35,763 nucleotides of DNA from Gemmatimonadota bacterium (GTDB lineage Bacteria; Gemmatimonadota; Gemmatimonadetes; Gemmatimonadales; Gemmatimonadaceae): positions 1-35,763 of the forward strand of contig JANYIJ010000148.1 of NCBI GenBank assembly GCA_025362095.1, written 5' to 3'. Under the pieces are notes generated by a model, which saw nothing but the letters and a program-made list of their open reading frames with translations, did not search any database and was not told the DNA's origin. Position 1 is the first letter of the stretch, and each line of letters begins with the position of its first letter. This document shows positions 1 through 7,787 of this stretch, piece by piece. A program made the translations under genes and the position numbers.

Positions 1-1668
1 GGAATAGTTGTTGCCCTCGAAGCGAACCGCGGTCGTCTGCTTGAACGCGTCGCGAATCACCTTGAGCACGGCGTCGTCGCGAGAATCGGTGCTCTTCAAT
101 TCCTTGCGGATCGCGTCCGTGAGCTCGCCGATCGCCTCAGCGACCGTCGCATTGAGCAGCATCACCGGGAACGCGATAGACTGGCTCGAGCCCACCGCGC
201 GGAATTCAAATTTCGCGCCGGTGAACGCGAACGGGGACGTGCGGTTGCGGTCGGTGTTGTCTTTCGCGACGTCGGGCAGCTTGGCGACTCCGAGCTGGAT
301 CATCGCCTGCGCCGCGCCCTGCTTGCCCGTCTTGCCGGCCGCGATGTCGTCGATGACGCGCGTCAGCATGTCGCCCATGAAGACGGAGATGATCGCCGGC
401 GGCGCTTCGTTCGCGCCGAGGCGGTGCTCGTTGCCCGACGTCGCGATGCCCGCGCGAATGAGACCCGCGTGCTTGTGCACGGCTTTCAGCACGGCCGCGA
501 GAATCAGGAGAAACCGGATGTTCTGATGCGGCGTCTTGCCCGGCTTCAGCAGGTTCACGCCGTCCAGCTCGTTGTCGGAGGTGATTGCCATCGACCAGTT
601 GCAGTGCTTGCCCGAACCGTTGATTCCGGCGAACGGTTTCTCGGCGAGGAGCGCCTGCAGTCCGTGGCGCAGCGCGACCTTCTTGAGAATCGACATCACA
701 AGCTGGTTGTGATCGACCGCGATGTCGGTCTCTTCGAACACCGGCGCCATCTCGAACTGACACGGCGCGACTTCGTTGTGCCGCGTCATGATCGGCACGC
801 CGAGCTTGTACAGTTCGAACTCAACTTCCGCGATGCAGGCGAGCACTCGCTCGGGAATTCCGCCGAAGTAGTGGTCTTCGAGCTGCTGGCCGCGCGGCGG
901 CGGCGCGCCGATGAGCGTGCGGCCGCCCATGACGAGATCCGGACGCAGCGCGAACATCGTGCGGTCGATCAGGAAATATTCCTGCTCGGGTCCGAGTGTG
1001 GTGAACACCCGCAGCGCTCCCTTGTCGCCGATCAATTCAAGCAGCTCGATGGTCTTCTGCGAGAGGATGTCGCTCGAGCGCAGCAACGGCGTGAGCTCGT
1101 CGAGCGCCTCGCCGTGGTAGCCGATGAACGCCGACGGAATGCAGAGCGTCTTGGTGCCCGGCGATTCCAGAATGAACACCGGCGACGCTGGGTTCCACGC
1201 CGTGTAGCCGCGCGCTTCCCATGTGGCGCGAAGACCGCCGGAGGGAAAGCTCGATGCGTCGGGCTCGCTCTGAATGAGCTGGTCGCCTGTGAACTGTTCG
1301 ACCGGAAGCTTGTTCTCGTCGATAGCGAGGAAGCTGTCGTGCTTTTCTGCGGTGAGCCCGGTCTGAGGCTGGAACCAGTGGCAGAAGTGGGTCACTCCGC
1401 GCGAGAGCGCCCACTCCTTGATGACGGATGCCACTGCCGGCGCGATGTCGAGGTCGAGTTTTTTGCCGAGGCGGATCGACGCGACGAGCTTGGCGTAGAT
1501 CTCCTTCGGCAGCTTGTCGCGCATCTGTCGCGCGCCAAGCGTGTTCATGCCGAAGTACTGCGATGCGGGAACCGGAGTGTCGCTCGATGCCGGGATGTCG
1601 GGTGAGGCAACGACGCGCGTGGCGATCGCGCGCATGGCGGCGGAGCGCGGAGAGACGGAGGAGGACAT
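1..1668 (-). CDS. glnN: Glutamine synthetase type III (GSIII/GlnN-like), partial, 3' end runs off the window
   Basis: Reverse-strand open frame missing from the ORF track because it has no stop inside the window. Translation from ATG at 1668 begins MSSSVSPRSAAMRAIATRVV and contains GSIII-type segments FGMNTLGARQMRDKLPKE, THFCHWFQPQTGLTAEKHDSF, GPEQEYFLID, GSGKHCNWS, ATSGNEHRLGANEAPPAIISVFMG and DRNRTSPFAFTGAKFEFRAVGSS. Confidence 0.95.
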   Translation of the reverse strand, partial: MSSSVSPRSAAMRAIATRVVASPDIPASSDTPVPASQYFGMNTLGARQMRDKLPKEIYAKLVASIRLGKKLDLDIAPAVASVIKEWALSRGVTHFCHWFQPQTGLTAEKHDSFLAIDENKLPVEQFTGDQLIQSEPDASSFPSGGLRATWEARGYTAWNPASPVFILESPGTKTLCIPSAFIGYHGEALDELTPLLRSSDILSQKTIELLELIGDKGALRVFTTLGPEQEYFLIDRTMFALRPDLVMGGRTLIGAPPPRGQQLEDHYFGGIPERVLACIAEVEFELYKLGVPIMTRHNEVAPCQFEMAPVFEETDIAVDHNQLVMSILKKVALRHGLQALLAEKPFAGINGSGKHCNWSMAITSDNELDGVNLLKPGKTPHQNIRFLLILAAVLKAVHKHAGLIRAGIATSGNEHRLGANEAPPAIISVFMGDMLTRVIDDIAAGKTGKQGAAQAMIQLGVAKLPDVAKDNTDRNRTSPFAFTGAKFEFRAVGSSQSIAFPVMLLNATVAEAIGELTDAIRKELKSTDSRDDAVLKVIRDAFKQTTAVRFEGNNYS

Positions 1669-1734
1669 GTGGTTTTTCAGTCCGGGGCGGAGGTCGTGGC
1701 TGGGCGGCGGTCTGCAGAATGCTTCTCATTTTGT

Positions 1735-1795
1735 GCAGATATTGCAAATCTATGCGAGCAACTACGCAATTTCAACGCATAATTTGCAAATTTGA
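1735..1795 (-). promoter_or_regulatory. Candidate sigma70-like promoter for the GSIII gene within a phased TTGC(A/G)-like repeat array
   Basis: Minus strand: TTGAAA (1775-1770), 17-nt spacer, TAGATT (1752-1747). 'GC' cores of GCA/GCG boxes on the + strand lie at 1735, 1744, 1754, 1766, 1777 and 1786 (spacing 9-12 bp). AT-rich stretch in a GC-rich window. Confidence 0.45.
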
Positions 1796-1843
1796 CCGCT
1801 CAAGGGCGCTCTGACTTCCGAGGTCAGTCAAGCACACCTCTTA

Positions 1844-1896
1844 AAACTTCAGTTCCCCACTGCAAACTTGGAGTCTACAGTGGGGAACTGAAGTTT
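1844..1896 (-). terminator. Long perfect inverted repeat (19-bp arms, 15-nt loop); probable terminator or structured RNA 3' of the TonB receptor gene
   Basis: AAACTTCAGTTCCCCACTG (1844-1862) and CAGTGGGGAACTGAAGTTT (1878-1896) are exact reverse complements. On the minus strand the stem is followed by TTTTAAGAGG. Confidence 0.6.
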
Positions 1897-1943
1897 CGGG
1901 ACTGCAGTGCGCTGTCCGGTGAAGTCAGATAACTCGACTATCC

Positions 1944-4900
1944 CTATTGCGGAGGCCGTCCGCCCCCGCGGCCGCCGCCGCCGCCCTGAATAGGTCCGAA
2001 GACCGACTGTGGATGCTTCACCTGCTCCGGCAGCTTGGCCCACTGCTCCTTCGTCAGGATGATCTCGGCTTCCGCGATCGACTTCGCGCCGAGATTCTGC
2101 GCGTCGGCGAAGACGCCGCGGAGTTGCACTTGCACCGCAGCCTGATCCGCGTTGTTGCCCATGCCGCGCATTTTCGCGGCGACCTTGTTGCCCAGCGTGT
2201 CGATCTGCTTCACGAGCGAGTCGGCCATCACGGTGAGCAGCGCCTTCTGCGATTCAGTGAGGACGAGCTTGAGCGTGTCCGCGCGCTGGAGGATCGTGCG
2301 GAAGATGTTCGGCACATAGCGTTGGACCATGCGGCTGTACTGCAGCATGGTGTCGGCGGGCGCGCCATTGCCGCCGCGACCGCCACGCGCCGCCTGCTGC
2401 GCCGCCAGCTGTGCCGCGCGCGCGTAGTCTGGCCCGATCGTGTACCGCGCCGTGAGCTGCACTTGGAACGGCCGCGTGATGATCAACTGGTTCGAACGCT
2501 GGTCGCCGAACTTTTCGTTCACGGAATACTTGAAGTTGTTCGTCACCGGATCGAAGCCTGTCACGTACAGCAGCTGGCTGTTCGCGCGGATCGGCTGTCC
2601 CCATCCCTGCAGATGGTTCTCGCCGTGCAGCAGGAGGTCCATGCCGGCGATCGGGTTCGTGAGCGCAAACGAGATCATCAGGTTGCGCTTCAGCCCGAGG
2701 CGGTCGGGACGATAGTTGACCTGCATGCTGACGTTCGGCGTCCACATCGTGGTGCATGAATTGCGGCCGGCCACGGTCCCAAGCTGTGACTCGAGGCAGC
2801 TCTTGATGCGCGAGGGCGCCGACGCGATCAGGTGATTGATGCCGTTGGCGATCGCCGTATCCGCGGTCGTCGCCGGATTGTAGATGAACGCCCGGTCGTT
2901 GGATGCGCCGTCGCCGTTGATATCACCGCCCACGAGCGGCGTATACGGTGAGCCGGACTGATAACTCACGACTGCCGTCAGCTCGACCGATGGATGCACC
3001 GGCCACGTCGCGATGAGCTGAATGTTGTGGCGCCGCTCGTTGTCGCTGGTGCCCCACTGCGTGACGTTCGGATTGCCCGCCGTCGTCGGCGACCGGAACA
3101 AACCGCCGGCCGAGCCGCCCGCCGCCGTGCTCTGATCGCGCGAGCGCTGGTACGTATACGACAGCGACATGTTGATGCCCTGCGGCGTGAACCCGTTGAT
3201 CGATGCCGTCACCTGTTTGGCTTCGGAGCCGAGGTTGGAGTTCACGCTGTACACGCTGCCGTACGCGCCTTGCACTCGCGAGTTGAGCGACTGCAGCGCT
3301 CCGGTCGTGGGCACGATCGCGAGCGGCGACACGTACACCGGGCGGTTGCCTTCATTCCCGAGTGTGAACTGGGGTGCCGACGTGTTCAGGTTGAGATCGG
3401 TCACGCCGTAGTAATTGGTGCCGCGCGCATACGTCGCGTCGATGTTGACGGTGTAGCGCTGGAGAATGCGGCGCTGCACGCCGAGCGAACCGCGCCACGC
3501 GCGGGGCGCTTCGAAATCGGGAGCGAAGGTCGTGACGTTCGGCTTGTTTGCCGAGAGGAGCGACGGGGCGGAGTTCGCACCGCCGAGGCACTGATTGGGA
3601 ATCGCCGACGGACTGTTGATCATCGCCGACCAGTTCGGTATCGGCGTCGCGCTGCCGATGCAGACGAGCTGAGTCTCCGAACCCGCGAGACCAGTCGCGT
3701 CGAGCGCGTTGGTGAACACGCTCGTAGGCGCCTTGCCGCGGAATTCGCCGATGCCGCCGCGAATGACGGTCGTCGAAAGACCCTGGAACATGTTCGGCCC
3801 GCCGCCACCGGGACCACCGCCGCCACCGCCGCGGCCACCGCGTCCGCCGCCGCCGCCGAATCCACCACCGCCACCCTGATCCTGACCGCCGCCCTGACGA
3901 CCGTTGTTGCGGTTCGTCGTGTCGCCCGGCGCGCGCGGCGGAGGTGCCGGCGGAAGTCCGGAGGTCCATGTGAAGCCGAGACGCGGACTGAGGTGCGTCT
4001 CCGACGGGAAATCACTCGTATTGCGACCAAACAGCGTCTGGATGTCGGGATTGTACTGGGGTCGACCGTCGAAACGCGTTGCCTCGGCGCGCACGCCATA
4101 CACCATCTGGAACGCGCGCGACACACGCCATGCATCGCCCACGTATACCGCCGCATTCTCCGTGTCGCCCGTGTGAACCGTTGGCGTCAGCGTTCGCGTG
4201 AACTGGCTCGGGAGGTTGTTGTCGAAATCGGCAAGCGAATTGTAGCTCCACGATCCGAGCTGGTTGGTCGTGTTGTTGTTGTTGAACGAAGTGATGTTTC
4301 CGAAGAAACCAACCTTGAAGCGATGCGCGCTGCCCGCTTTGAAGTAGCTCGCTTCGTCGGTGAGCTCGATCTGCTTCGTCTCGCTCGATGTCGGCATGCC
4401 GGCGTTGCCGCCGAACACGAAGTTGCTGATGCCGGTGAGGCTGTCGGGGAGCGCGGAGGTCACGCGCACCGATCCTTGCGGCATGGTGAGGAACGGCTGC
4501 GCGTTGTTCGTCGCGTCGGCCATGTAGAGCCGCACCTCGTTGATGATGCCGTTGTCGAACTGCGAGCTCAGCGATGTCATGAGCCCGCCGCCGAGCGACT
4601 TGGTGTCGCCGCCATGCAGCGGAACCGAGAGCGTGCTCAGGCGCGTCGCGTCGAGCGCGGTCCAGTTCCAGTCGCCACGGACCGTGAGCGTGTGGCGATC
4701 GCCGAGCGCGAAGTCCATGCGCGTGAGCGCGGTCGAACGATCGGTGAGCGCATCGTTCGGAACGACGAGCGACGACGTGGGAATTCCGTAATGGCTCAGG
4801 TTGCTGAGAAAATGCGCCACGGAATCCGGCGCGGCGTTCGAACGCTGAAGCAACAGGTTGTTCGCATTCAGCAGGGTGTTGATGTCCTGGATGCGCGCGC

Positions 4901-5792
4901 TGCCATTTGCGGAGACGAACCAGAACGACTGATCCTGCACGAACGGGCCGCCGACGCCGAAGCTCAGCTGGTTGGATGTAAAGCGCGCGGTTGTCTGCGA
5001 TGAAGTGTCGGGGAACTGGAAGTCCGGCTGGTTCATCACATAACCGGCCGATCCTTGAATGACGTTCGTGCCGCTGCGCGTGGTGCTCGCCACCTGGCCG
5101 CCGGTGAACTGCCCGCGGGCCACATCGTACGTGTTCGTGATCACGCGCGTGTTGCGCACGGCTTCCGACGGCACGCCTCCCGAGCCGAATGAGAGGCCGT
5201 CGAGCGTGATCTGGTTTTGGTCCGCGCGCTGGCCGGCGATCACGAACGAATTCGCACTGGAATCCGAACCGCCGAGCAGAATGACGCCCGGCGCGAGCGA
5301 AGCGACGAGCGCCGGATCCGACGCGTCAACCGGCAGGCGATAGAGCTGTTCGCCCGAGAGCACTTTCTCGGTGCTGCCGGCCGTCGGACGCTCGTTGCCA
5401 TTGGGGTTTGGCGCCGCGCGAACGACGATCTGCCCTAGACGCTGACTCGTGGGGCTCATCTTCGCGTCGGCCTCAAGACGGTCTTCATCAGCCTGACGAT
5501 TCACGTTCAGGACGAACGGCGCCATGCCAATTGCCTTGAAGGTCACGCGATAATTTCCTCCGCCATCCGGATAGAGCAGGGTGTACTGCCCCTTCTCGTT
5601 CGTCGTGCGGAAGCGGGTGACCTGCGTTTCGAGCGACAATACCTCGACGCGCGCGCCCGCGATGGGCTCGCCGTTGGGTCCGGTGACTTTACCGGTGATG
5701 ATGTCTGTGGTCGATCCAACCTGAGCGCGGGCCATTGCCGGCACGCCGAGCGCCACTGCGAAGAGGGCGACGGCGATGAGTAGTCGTTTCAT
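1944..5792 (-). CDS. TonB-dependent receptor with N-terminal carboxypeptidase regulatory-like domain, Gly-rich insert and long C-terminal extension
   Basis: MKRLLIAVALFAVALGVPAMARAQ signal peptide (ATG at 5792, inside the longer listed ORF); Cna-B/CarboxypepD_reg segment GKVTGPNGEPIAGARVEVLSLETQVTRFRTTNEKGQYTLLYPDGG; plug-like segment VIAGQRADQNQITLDGLSFG; long beta-barrel-like region; last barrel-like strand PFQVQLTARYTIGP. Confidence 0.9.
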   Translation of the reverse strand: MKRLLIAVALFAVALGVPAMARAQVGSTTDIITGKVTGPNGEPIAGARVEVLSLETQVTRFRTTNEKGQYTLLYPDGGGNYRVTFKAIGMAPFVLNVNRQADEDRLEADAKMSPTSQRLGQIVVRAAPNPNGNERPTAGSTEKVLSGEQLYRLPVDASDPALVASLAPGVILLGGSDSSANSFVIAGQRADQNQITLDGLSFGSGGVPSEAVRNTRVITNTYDVARGQFTGGQVASTTRSGTNVIQGSAGYVMNQPDFQFPDTSSQTTARFTSNQLSFGVGGPFVQDQSFWFVSANGSARIQDINTLLNANNLLLQRSNAAPDSVAHFLSNLSHYGIPTSSLVVPNDALTDRSTALTRMDFALGDRHTLTVRGDWNWTALDATRLSTLSVPLHGGDTKSLGGGLMTSLSSQFDNGIINEVRLYMADATNNAQPFLTMPQGSVRVTSALPDSLTGISNFVFGGNAGMPTSSETKQIELTDEASYFKAGSAHRFKVGFFGNITSFNNNNTTNQLGSWSYNSLADFDNNLPSQFTRTLTPTVHTGDTENAAVYVGDAWRVSRAFQMVYGVRAEATRFDGRPQYNPDIQTLFGRNTSDFPSETHLSPRLGFTWTSGLPPAPPPRAPGDTTNRNNGRQGGGQDQGGGGGFGGGGGRGGRGGGGGGPGGGGPNMFQGLSTTVIRGGIGEFRGKAPTSVFTNALDATGLAGSETQLVCIGSATPIPNWSAMINSPSAIPNQCLGGANSAPSLLSANKPNVTTFAPDFEAPRAWRGSLGVQRRILQRYTVNIDATYARGTNYYGVTDLNLNTSAPQFTLGNEGNRPVYVSPLAIVPTTGALQSLNSRVQGAYGSVYSVNSNLGSEAKQVTASINGFTPQGINMSLSYTYQRSRDQSTAAGGSAGGLFRSPTTAGNPNVTQWGTSDNERRHNIQLIATWPVHPSVELTAVVSYQSGSPYTPLVGGDINGDGASNDRAFIYNPATTADTAIANGINHLIASAPSRIKSCLESQLGTVAGRNSCTTMWTPNVSMQVNYRPDRLGLKRNLMISFALTNPIAGMDLLLHGENHLQGWGQPIRANSQLLYVTGFDPVTNNFKYSVNEKFGDQRSNQLIITRPFQVQLTARYTIGPDYARAAQLAAQQAARGGRGGNGAPADTMLQYSRMVQRYVPNIFRTILQRADTLKLVLTESQKALLTVMADSLVKQIDTLGNKVAAKMRGMGNNADQAAVQVQLRGVFADAQNLGAKSIAEAEIILTKEQWAKLPEQVKHPQSVFGPIQGGGGGRGGGRPPQ
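3797..3905 (-). repeat. Low-complexity Gly-rich coding tract within the TonB receptor
   Basis: Encodes GRQGGGQDQGGGGGFGGGGGRGGRGGGGGGPGGGGPNMF. Confidence 0.85.
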
Positions 5793-5850
5793 GCTCTCTA
5801 AGACGCATGAGACGACCTCTGCGTTCATCGCTGAACAGCCTGATTCTACC

Positions 5851-7251
5851 CTACCACCACCCCAGCAGTTTCCACCATCCCAGACCGGTTACTGTCCAGA
5901 TCGTGATGGTCGCGACCGACACGAGCAGCCCGAGTCTCCACCAGTCTTTTTGGGTGATGTAGTCGGCGCCGAAATAAATTGGCGCGGTAGTCGTGCCGTA
6001 GGTGGTGAGCGACGCGCTCAAGTTCGAGAAATATGCGAGAAAAAGCACGGCCATCAGCGGGGGCGCGCCCGCCGCGACGACCACGAGAAGGAACGGCGTG
6101 AACATGGCTGTTACGTGCGCGGTGATGCTCGCGAATCCGTAGTGGGCGTAGAAATAAATCAGCAGCAGAACCGCCAGCGCAGCGCCCCACGCCCACCCCG
6201 AAGTCATCGCCGCGGAGCCGTGCGCGAATCGCGAGGTGACGCCACTCTGGCTCAGCGCCTCCGCCATCCCCAGCAGTCCGCCGTACCATATGAATACATC
6301 CCACGCCGGACGCTCGCCGGTGATCTCGTCCCACGTGAGCACGCCGCTGAGGAACAGCACGCTGATGCCCAGCAGCGCGACCACGGCGTAGTTGATGTGG
6401 TGAAGACCGGTGGTCATCCAGAGCCCTGCGACCAGCGCGAACACTCCGAGCATGATGCGCTCCTCGCGCCGCATGGGTCCGATCCGTTCGAGCTCTTCCT
6501 GCGCGAGCCGCGAAGCATCGGGGGTGTGCGTGATGCCCGGCGGATAGATCTTGAAGAGGAACCACGGAATGAACGCGAACGAGATCAGCGCCGGAATCGA
6601 CGCGCCGATCAGCCATTTCGAATATGTGAGATCGACGGCGACGGCATCTTTCGCGAATTTCGCGACGAGCACGTTCGATGCCTGCCCTGTGAGAAATGTG
6701 GCGCATGCGATGACGTCGCACTGATATATCGTGAATAGCAGATAGGCGCCGAGTCGCCTCGCCGTGGGTCCCGGCTGCGAGTCGTACGCTTCGGCGAGAC
6801 TGCGCGCGACAGGGAACACCACGCCGCCGGCCCGCGCACTGTTCGACGGGAGGAACGCAGCGAGCAGCGAGTCGGTGGATACGAGCGCGTACGCGAGTCC
6901 GAGCGAACTCCGCCCGAGCGCGCGAATGAAGAGGAACGCGATCCGCCGGCCGAGTCCGGTCTTGAGCACGCCGCGCGAGAGGAAAAACGCGCAAAGCACG
7001 AGCCAAACTATTGGATCGGAGTATCCGCTCAGCGCTTTCGCCGTGGGGAGTGTGTTCGTGAGCGCGATCGTGGAAACGCCGAGGAAGACGATCGCGCCCG
7101 CCGGCACGGGGCGCACGATGGAGCCGACGATCGTGCCGGTGAAAATCGCTAGAAGCCGCCACGACTCGACCGTGACTCCCGCTGGCACAGGGAAAAGCAG
7201 CACGATGACTGCTGATGCGACGACGGCAATCCAGCGATTGAGAGTAGACAT
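5851..7251 (-). CDS. DASS/SLC13-family anion (dicarboxylate) transporter
   Basis: 466-aa multi-TM protein; motifs LLAAFLPSNSARAGGVVFPVARSLA and FLTGQASNVL resemble the plastidic 2-oxoglutarate/malate translocator-type DASS branch. Confidence 0.85.
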   Translation of the reverse strand: MSTLNRWIAVVASAVIVLLFPVPAGVTVESWRLLAIFTGTIVGSIVRPVPAGAIVFLGVSTIALTNTLPTAKALSGYSDPIVWLVLCAFFLSRGVLKTGLGRRIAFLFIRALGRSSLGLAYALVSTDSLLAAFLPSNSARAGGVVFPVARSLAEAYDSQPGPTARRLGAYLLFTIYQCDVIACATFLTGQASNVLVAKFAKDAVAVDLTYSKWLIGASIPALISFAFIPWFLFKIYPPGITHTPDASRLAQEELERIGPMRREERIMLGVFALVAGLWMTTGLHHINYAVVALLGISVLFLSGVLTWDEITGERPAWDVFIWYGGLLGMAEALSQSGVTSRFAHGSAAMTSGWAWGAALAVLLLIYFYAHYGFASITAHVTAMFTPFLLVVVAAGAPPLMAVLFLAYFSNLSASLTTYGTTTAPIYFGADYITQKDWWRLGLLVSVATITIWTVTGLGWWKLLGWW

Positions 7252-7363
7252 GCGCCGCAGAATATACCGGGACGATGCGAAGTGCGGAGGAGGAATGCGG
7301 AAAAGCGCATTTCGACTTGAGTACGACTCACGCGCGGACTAGTTTCCTCTCGACGTACCGTGC

Positions 7364-7435
7364 GGCGCCGTAGCCAAGTGGTAAGGCAGGAGACTGCAAA
7401 TCTCCCATTCGTCGGTTCGATTCCGACCGGCGCCT
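7364..7435 (+). tRNA. tRNA-Cys (anticodon GCA)
   Basis: Cloverleaf by eye: acceptor GGCGCCG/CGGCGCC, anticodon stem GGAGA-CTGCAAA-TCTCC, T arm GTCGG-TTCGATT-CCGAC, U73 discriminator; CCA not encoded. Confidence 0.95.
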
Positions 7436-7446
7436 CTTAACTGCAG

Positions 7447-7474
7447 TTCATGGTTCGTGGTTTATGGTGCATGG
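7447..7474 (+). repeat. Degenerate heptamer tandem repeat (4 units)
   Basis: TTCATGG-TTCGTGG-TTTATGG-TGCATGG, starting 11 nt after tRNA-Cys. Confidence 0.7.
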
Positions 7475-7525
7475 TGTGCGAAAAAAAACTATTGCACGAA
7501 TGCCCCTTGGTGTTGTAGCGTAGTG

Positions 7526-7566
7526 CCGTCGCCCTGGAGACGCGTCCGGGCGCACCGGGACGACGG
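7526..7566. other. Imperfect inverted repeat / possible RNA hairpin
   Basis: CCGTCGCCCTGG (7526-7537) against CCGGGACGACGG (7555-7566), 12-bp arms with two mismatched positions. Confidence 0.45.
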
Positions 7567-7571
7567 AATTG

Positions 7572-7609
7572 CAGAAGGCCGGAAACTCGAGAGAGTTACC
7601 GGCCTTCTG
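7572..7609 (+). terminator. Strong hairpin, probable rho-independent-like terminator
   Basis: CAGAAGGCCGGAAACTC-GAGA-GAGTTACCGGCCTTCTG: 17-position stem with one A/A mismatch, GAGA (GNRA-type) loop, followed by TCTTAA. Confidence 0.65.
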
Positions 7610-7787
7610 TCTTAATGAACCCTTATTGTCCGTCCTCATCACTCGTCACGTCGCGCGCATCATCCACTGCATCGCCCACGCCTCGAGCCCTCCCTCGCTT
7701 CCCTGAAAGTGACGGATCCAGTTACTCTGCAAGTAAGTACTCGTGTCACCTCGCGACGGTGGAGATGCGGACAGGGGAGAGGGAGCG

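Noticed and set aside
424-1605. 393-aa ORF on + strand
   Set aside because: Antisense to the glutamine synthetase; Arg/Glu/Val-rich shadow translation with no recognisable domain.
2994-5003. 669-aa ORF on + strand
   Set aside because: Antisense shadow of the TonB receptor in GC-rich sequence; composition typical of spurious frames.
5846-7162. 438-aa ORF on - strand
   Set aside because: Same strand but alternative frame of the DASS transporter; Arg/His-rich without domains.
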